A stretch of DNA of 36,083 nt from Alphaproteobacteria bacterium UBA6187 (GTDB lineage: Bacteria; Pseudomonadota; Alphaproteobacteria; Rickettsiales; UBA6187): the NCBI GenBank assembly GCA_002422795.1, contig DITJ01000081.1:1-36083 (forward strand), read 5' to 3'. Each line of letters begins with the position of its first letter. The stretch's first letter is position 1. Under the pieces are notes generated by a model, which worked only from the letters and a program-made list of their open reading frames with translations, was not told the origin of the DNA and did no database searches. A program made the translations under genes and the position numbers. Of this stretch, positions 32,069 to 36,083 are shown one piece after another.

Positions 32069-33562
32069 TTAAGCAAAACTAATCCCTTGCGCTAAATTAG
32101 GCGCGCCCACGCCATAATATGTAGTGCTGGTCTGTCTGCGCATATAGTTTTTCCAGGAATCGGAACCAGATTCACGCCCGCCGCCGGTTTCTTTTTCCCC
32201 GCCAAACGCACCGCCAATTTCTGCGCCGCTAGTGCCGATATTCACATTAGCAATGCCGCAATCGCTATATTGCTTGAACAGTTCGGCTTCACGTAAATCA
32301 TTGGTGAATATGGCGGAAGATAGCCCTTGCGCAACGCTATTATGCTGCTCTATCGCATCTTCTAAAGTTGTATACGGCATAACATATAAAATAGGGGCGA
32401 AGGTTTCATGCTTGATAATTTCCACCTGCGTATTTATACGCACCAAGGCTGGATGCACATAATAAGCATCCTTATATTTATCTTCCAGCATACGCTGACC
32501 ACCAAAAACTTCACCACCTGATTTTCGCACCTCTTCAAGTGATTTTTGCATATTATCAAAAGAAGATTTATCTATAAGCGGCCCTACCAGTGTGCCAGCT
32601 TCTAAGGGATTTCCGATTTTGCCACCCAGGCCAGAATATAAAGTTCTAAGATGTTCAAATAAATTATTATAAATAGATTCATGTGCAAACACCCTGCGGG
32701 TGCTGGTGCAGCGCTGGCCTGCCGTGCCTACTGCACCAAATAATATTGAAGGTAAGGCTACATCCAGGTTAACCGATGGGGTGACTATCACCCCATTATT
32801 TCCGCCAAGTTCCAGCAGGCATTTGCCAAACCGTTTTGCAACAACTGGGGCAACCGCGCAGCCCATGCGGGTACTGCCCGTGGCGCTGACTAATGCTATT
32901 TTCGGGTTGCCAGTTAATGCTTCACCAATATCTGCTTTGCCGATTATAAGTTCCATTAAGCCCTCAGGCACTTTCATTCCTGATTTTGCTACTGCTTTTT
33001 TAAAAATATGTGCGCAGGCAAGCGCGGTGATTGGGGTTTTTTCGGATGGCTTCCACACCACACTATTGCCGCAAATAACCGCCAGTGCAAAATTCCATGC
33101 CCACACCGCAACTGGGAAATTAAATGCGCTGATAACCCCAACCACCCCAAGAGGTAGCCAGTTTTCCTGCATTACATGCTGTGGGCGCTCCGATGGAATA
33201 GTAAGCCCGCTGATTGTGCGGGAAAGGCCAACGGCAAAATCACAAATATCAATCATTTCCTGCACTTCGCCTTTGCCTTCTTCGAGTATTTTTCCGCATT
33301 CGATTGAAACAAGCTGTGCCAAAGGTTCTTTTTCTTTTCGAAGTTCATCACCTAAAATACGGATAAGCTCACCGCGCTTTGGGGCTGGAACATCGCGCCA
33401 TATTTTAAATGCTGTTTCTGCATGAAGGATTTTTTGTGCGGAAGATGTAAGCGTATCTTCTTGCAGTTTTATAAGCAGGCTGCCGTCAATGGGGGAGTGT
33501 ATAGCAAGTGTGCCAGATTCGTTTTTTATGTTAAAGTGGGTTAGGAGTTCTTGTATTTGCAT
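32069..33562 (-). CDS. Aldehyde dehydrogenase, ALDH7/AmaB-like (aminoadipate semialdehyde / piperideine-6-carboxylate)
   Basis: A 498-residue NAD-dependent aldehyde dehydrogenase. The segment IPSERPQHVMQENWLPLGVVGVISAFNFPVAVWAWNFAL is typical of the ALDH7A1/AmaB group, which oxidises 2-aminoadipate semialdehyde to 2-aminoadipate in lysine breakdown. Catalytic residues are Asn148, Glu251 in LLELGGNN and Cys285 in AGQRCTSTRR; Lys171 lies in WKPSEKT. The ATG at 33562 gives the family N-terminus MQIQELLTHF; a further upstream start would run into repeat DNA. The next gene on the strand is a saccharopine-dehydrogenase-type protein, supporting the lysine assignment. A composite repeat separates the two. 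Confidence 0.88.
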   Translation of the reverse strand: MQIQELLTHFNIKNESGTLAIHSPIDGSLLIKLQEDTLTSSAQKILHAETAFKIWRDVPAPKRGELIRILGDELRKEKEPLAQLVSIECGKILEEGKGEVQEMIDICDFAVGLSRTISGLTIPSERPQHVMQENWLPLGVVGVISAFNFPVAVWAWNFALAVICGNSVVWKPSEKTPITALACAHIFKKAVAKSGMKVPEGLMELIIGKADIGEALTGNPKIALVSATGSTRMGCAVAPVVAKRFGKCLLELGGNNGVIVTPSVNLDVALPSILFGAVGTAGQRCTSTRRVFAHESIYNNLFEHLRTLYSGLGGKIGNPLEAGTLVGPLIDKSSFDNMQKSLEEVRKSGGEVFGGQRMLEDKYKDAYYVHPALVRINTQVEIIKHETFAPILYVMPYTTLEDAIEQHNSVAQGLSSAIFTNDLREAELFKQYSDCGIANVNIGTSGAEIGGAFGGEKETGGGRESGSDSWKNYMRRQTSTTYYGVGAPNLAQGISFA

Positions 33563-33602
33563 AGTGGTATCCGTGTTAGATTTTGTATTAAAATCACAAT
33601 TA

Positions 33603-33775
33603 ACCCTCTTCCCTTGTACTAGAAAAAAACAGTGCATAGGTACTGTTTTTTCTAGTGCAAGGGGTTAGGGTGAGGGGGGTAATTAAATGGCAAAGAGTCC
33701 CCCCTCACCCGGATTTCTTACCAATTTTTGAAGAAAAAAATTGGAAAAATCCGCCCTCTCCCTCAGGGAGAGGGA
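33603..33775. repeat. Composite palindromic repeat between lysine-catabolism genes
   Basis: The first part is a hairpin with arms TTGTACTAGAAAAAAACAGT (33614-33633) and its inverse (33641-33660, one mismatch). The second part (33702-33774) is nearly the same as the repeat inside the TPR/nucleotidyltransferase gene (23289-23362). The two parts probably represent adjacent insertions of separate families. Confidence 0.8.
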
Positions 33776-33797
33776 ACTACACAGCGCGTTTCCGCAA

Positions 33798-34877
33798 TCA
33801 CTCCCCATAATAACTCCCATTCTTAGTTTTAAGGAAATCAGCCAGTAATATTTCTTCCTGTTTCAAAAAACCTTTATCCGGCAGAATTCCTTTTGCCACC
33901 ATCTCCACCACCGCAACAATGGAACATGCGGTAGTCCAGGAAATTGCGCGCCATTGCTCGCCTGCTATTTTTTTAGGGTAATATGCACGCACGAATTCAT
34001 CGCGGCAGAATTCCTCCTTGCCGGATTTATCCTTCCAGCCTTCCACCGCGCTATGCACATAAACTACATCATCACTCACCGGGGGTTTGGCGTGGACTAA
34101 TATCTCGCCTGCTTTTTTCCTATCTTCTTTCATGAGCAGTTCATGGAAGAAAAACTTCATCATTTTCATGTGGCCGGGATAGCGCATAGTTTTATAATTA
34201 AGCGCATCCACCTTGCCCTGATAAGTTTCGCAACAGGTGCCAAGACCGCCAGATGTTGTGAAAGCCTCAAGCTTTATGCCGTTTATTACTATAGTTTCCA
34301 AATCCTGCATGGCTGGAACTATTTTCACTAATCCTTCGCTTATCACTTCGCAATCATTCAAATATTCATTTACAACGCCTTCGGCTGACCAGTTAATAGC
34401 GTAACCAAGCTCACCTTTGGGGTGCTGTGGAAGCGCGCCAACACGCAGTTCAATAGTACGAACCCTTTTGAAATTACGAGCGAGGCTTGAGCCGACTATC
34501 GCAATAAATCCTGGCGCTAGGCCGCATTGCGGTGCCATAACGCTGTTGCTGTTAACTGCCATTTTTCTGGCATAGGCGGTTGTTTCCACATCTTCGGTAA
34601 GGTCGAAGTAATGGATGTTTTTCTCCGAAGCTATTTTTATAACGCCCTTGTTAAGGAAGTATGGCAGGCAGGAAATAACCGCATCATTCTTATCGAATAA
34701 TTGCCTTAGGAAATTATCATCGCTTACATCGCCAAAAGTTACATCAAACGGCATTTTCTCGCGCACCCGGCTATCAACCCCAGTTACGGTAAAACCACTT
34801 TCCTGAGCTAGTATCGCCACCAATTCACCAACTTTACCAAGACCGAGGACGGCTATTTTTTTGATTTTGTTTGTCAT
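33798..34877 (-). CDS. Saccharopine dehydrogenase-type protein
   Basis: A 359-residue protein with an N-terminal Rossmann domain (KIAVLGLGKVGELVAILAQESGF) and the saccharopine dehydrogenase pattern: VISCLPYFLNKGVIKIA, HYFDLTED, APQCGLAPGFIAIVG, and TSGGLGTCCETYQGKVDALNYKTMRYPGHM. In the saccharopine pathway the enzyme releases glutamate and 2-aminoadipate semialdehyde, the substrate of the dehydrogenase encoded just downstream. A lysine-ketoglutarate reductase is not in the window. Same-strand position 5' of the aldehyde dehydrogenase suggests a shared pathway, although a composite repeat lies between them. A related carboxynorspermidine-type function cannot be excluded. Confidence 0.85.
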   Translation of the reverse strand: MTNKIKKIAVLGLGKVGELVAILAQESGFTVTGVDSRVREKMPFDVTFGDVSDDNFLRQLFDKNDAVISCLPYFLNKGVIKIASEKNIHYFDLTEDVETTAYARKMAVNSNSVMAPQCGLAPGFIAIVGSSLARNFKRVRTIELRVGALPQHPKGELGYAINWSAEGVVNEYLNDCEVISEGLVKIVPAMQDLETIVINGIKLEAFTTSGGLGTCCETYQGKVDALNYKTMRYPGHMKMMKFFFHELLMKEDRKKAGEILVHAKPPVSDDVVYVHSAVEGWKDKSGKEEFCRDEFVRAYYPKKIAGEQWRAISWTTACSIVAVVEMVAKGILPDKGFLKQEEILLADFLKTKNGSYYGE

Positions 34878-34902
34878 ACAGTAAGTAAATGTTTAGTGTT
34901 GT

Positions 34903-35029
34903 TATAGCGTTTCCCATTTTCATTTCTGCGTTGTTATTTTTCGGATTCATAAAATTCACGTAGGTTTACTACGCTAAAATTTTATTCACCTCAAATAACT
35001 TAGCAGAAATGAAAAGCGGAAACGCTATA
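34903..35029. repeat. 127-bp palindromic element, TATAGCGTTTCC family
   Basis: The left arm TATAGCGTTTCCCATTTTCA and the right arm TGAAAAGCGGAAACGCTATA are the outer part of about 52-bp arms with scattered mismatches. The centre CGTAGGTTTACTACG forms a small hairpin. The whole would fold into a long stem. It lies 25 bp upstream of the saccharopine dehydrogenase start, in the gap 34878-35116. Confidence 0.8.
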
Positions 35030-35116
35030 TATAGCAGTTAATATTATTCCTTGGTGTTTAACAAGTAAAATATCTATCATGTAAGAGCCTGAAGCAGTGA
35101 TCTTTATCCGCTACAG

Positions 35117-35365
35117 CTAATTCCAAACAAGAAATTCATCAATACCTACTTTTAAGATAGATGCCAGCTTCATAAGCACCACAAAAGATATATTATGGGT
35201 GCCCATTTCATAGCGTTCAATAGTTTGGGTTCTAAGTCCGCTGATTTGCGAAAGCTTTTCAATAGTTATTTTGCGTTTTGCGCGCGCCTTGTGGATATTA
35301 AGGCCGATATTTCTATGATATTCGTTGAGGGATAAGGATTCTTCTGATGTAAGGTGCATGCTCAT
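35117..35365 (-). CDS. XRE-family helix-turn-helix regulator (copy 2)
   Basis: An 82-residue Cro/CI-type regulator. The HTH is IGLNIHKARAKRKITIEKLSQISGLRTQTIERYEMGTHNISFVVLMKLASIL, paralogous to the one at 30989-31225. The ATG at 35365 has AGGAG 6 nt upstream. The stop codon of a 37-codon open frame overlaps its start (ATGA), so translation may be coupled. No target gene is obvious. Confidence 0.88.
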   Translation of the reverse strand: MSMHLTSEESLSLNEYHRNIGLNIHKARAKRKITIEKLSQISGLRTQTIERYEMGTHNISFVVLMKLASILKVGIDEFLVWN

Positions 35366-35475
35366 TTCAAACTCCTATTAATGTTTTTTACATTAACCAC
35401 CAGTTTCCTGGTGGCCGGAAGTTCAAACAGCTGCAACGCGTCAGCCGCCATGCCCTTTAGCTTGCGCCTGGACAT
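35362..35475 (-). CDS. Possible leader peptide of XRE copy 2
   Basis: A 37-residue open frame (ATG at 35475) containing LQLFELPATRKLVVNV and ending with TGA overlapping the regulator ATG. A hairpin (CCACCAG/CTGGTGG) lies in its last third. It resembles the end of the leader frame of XRE copy 1 (STPGTFKKV). It could be a translated leader or a structured RNA. No strong ribosome binding site was seen. Confidence 0.35.
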   Translation of the reverse strand: MSRRKLKGMAADALQLFELPATRKLVVNVKNINRSLK

Positions 35476-35597
35476 ACGGCATGGCCAACCGGCCATAAAA
35501 GGCTCAGAAATAAAAAAACCACCCAGAATCCGGAGGGTGAAGACCGCACGTTACAGGAAGTGTTTGAGGCTTCCAGGGCAAATGCCCATAGGCTCAT
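35457..35597 (-). CDS. Possible 46-residue ORF upstream of the XRE leader
   Basis: An open frame from ATG at 35597 with a hydrophobic middle (GFWVVFLFLSLLWPVGHAV). Its end overlaps the start of the 37-codon frame by 19 nt in another frame. It has the look of short phage-type leader proteins, but the family is not certain. A hairpin with a T tract (ACCC...GGGT then TTTTTTTA) lies inside it on the same strand, which could end or attenuate transcription. Confidence 0.3.
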   Translation of the reverse strand: MSLWAFALEASNTSCNVRSSPSGFWVVFLFLSLLWPVGHAVCPGAS

Positions 35598-36083
35598 GTT
35601 AAATGATTGAAGTGCGGTTGTAAAGTCGTTTTAAAGAATATGGTTGTAATTTTTAGTTGATTATTAAACCACTAATTATATTATGGAATTTCCGCATATA
35701 ATAGCCTGTGCGGAGGCCTGCTTCTATAGCAGGTTTTGCAGGAATAAATCCTGTTAGCTTGCTATAATCAGGCAGGTTTGTTTTAACTTCTAATTTTAGG
35801 AGGAAAGATGGATCCACTTGATCAAATAGCCAAGTTACGCGAAATAACCTGGCTATTTTTTGAGTTAGTTTCAGAAATTATCAAATTTTTGAACTAGTTT
35901 AAAAAGGGGGGGATGCATAGCCCAACAAGTTATCATCCCTTCCTGCAGCTATTATATATTACTTCCTGCCATTACGTCAATAATATACTTTCTCTACAAC
36001 AGGGCCACCTCATAAATTTTTTACAAAGTGGTAATAAATCTGTATAGCTGAGATTTTTAACTTAAGCCAAGTAGGTATAAGAT
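35598..36083. other. Region right of the XRE leader
   Basis: This holds small hairpins (CCTGCTTCTATAGCAGG and CAGGAATAAATCCTG, about 35717-35752) and the 29-codon ORF at 35808. No larger gene starts before the window ends. Confidence 0.4.
35808..35897 (+). CDS. Possible 29-residue amphipathic peptide
   Basis: The open frame begins MDPLDQIAKLREITWLF and ends EIIKFLN. It is preceded by a near-ideal AGGAGG 6-7 nt before the ATG. The sequence would form an amphipathic or membrane-associated helix. Upstream hairpins (35717-35780) could form a structured leader. The features are compatible with a small toxin of a type I system, but no antisense RNA promoter was identified, so this stays tentative. 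Confidence 0.35.
   Translation: MDPLDQIAKLREITWLFFELVSEIIKFLN

Noticed and set aside
32700..33425. 241-codon plus-strand open frame opposite the aldehyde dehydrogenase
   Set aside because: Although long, it is the complement of a clear ALDH gene and has low-complexity Ser/Thr/Pro-rich composition.
1..36083. CRISPR array, rRNA, tRNA or integrated phage module
   Set aside because: No regularly spaced direct repeats with unique spacers, no cloverleaf or rRNA sequence, and no structural phage genes were seen. The tandem heptamers have no spacers.

Overview
The window looks like a moderately A+T-rich alphaproteobacterial chromosome segment. Evidence for this is the long-form ribosome hibernation factor, the alphaproteobacterial style of UbiG and UvrB, the ECF sigma/NrsF pair, an entericidin, and lysine-catabolism genes. 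The order cannot be fixed from the sequence. The abundance of short palindromic elements, two of them inside open reading frames, recalls Rickettsiales-type genomes, but the biosynthetic genes (carAB, guaA, fabI, ubiG) do not suggest extreme reduction. No rRNA, tRNA or CRISPR array was recognised.

Layout. 1-5.7 kb (minus strand): carB (3' part cut off by the window edge), a four-helix-bundle (S23/Avd-like) gene inside a symmetrical heptamer-repeat element, carA, then trxB and a 2-Cys peroxiredoxin. 6-8 kb: entericidin and a CHASE8-type sensor histidine kinase. 8.4-14.4 kb: two GNAT-fold acyltransferases (the second LuxI/FeeM-like), a convergent SAM methyltransferase, and a TonB-dependent receptor/YfiR-like/EamA operon. 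14.5-18.6 kb: KamA-family aminomutase, an amidohydrolase, a repeat-rich gap and fabI. 18.8-21.3 kb: ECF sigma factor, NrsF-type anti-sigma, an orphan bufferin-like (DUF2282) peptide and a small membrane protein. 21.3-24.4 kb: TPR/nucleotidyltransferase protein and an IS4-type remnant. 24.4-32 kb: guaA, hpf, a small hypothetical, ubiG, uvrB, a GIY-YIG nuclease, an XRE regulator and a glutaredoxin. 32-36 kb: a piperideine-6-carboxylate/aminoadipate-semialdehyde type dehydrogenase and a saccharopine-dehydrogenase-type protein (probably lysine catabolism), a second XRE regulator with overlapping leader ORFs, and a possible 29-residue peptide.

The strongest unusual signal is a set of palindromic elements. 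Three loci (2197-2651, 5017-5091, 27568-27707) have the same architecture: four or five tandem heptamers facing four or five inverted heptamers. Each locus uses a different heptamer. One element carries the four-helix-bundle gene between carA and carB, one is only a hairpin, and one is translated in frame inside ubiG. A different repeat family is translated in frame inside the TPR/nucleotidyltransferase gene and recurs between two lysine-catabolism genes. Further families lie upstream of entericidin, fabI, the ECF sigma gene and the bufferin gene.

The second theme is regulation. The sigma/NrsF/bufferin unit has a GTAACT-N16-CGAA promoter-like site just before a 162-bp hairpin in the presumed bufferin leader. 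The TonB receptor, YfiR and CHASE8 kinase resemble a split envelope-signalling system lying beside possible acyl-signal synthases.
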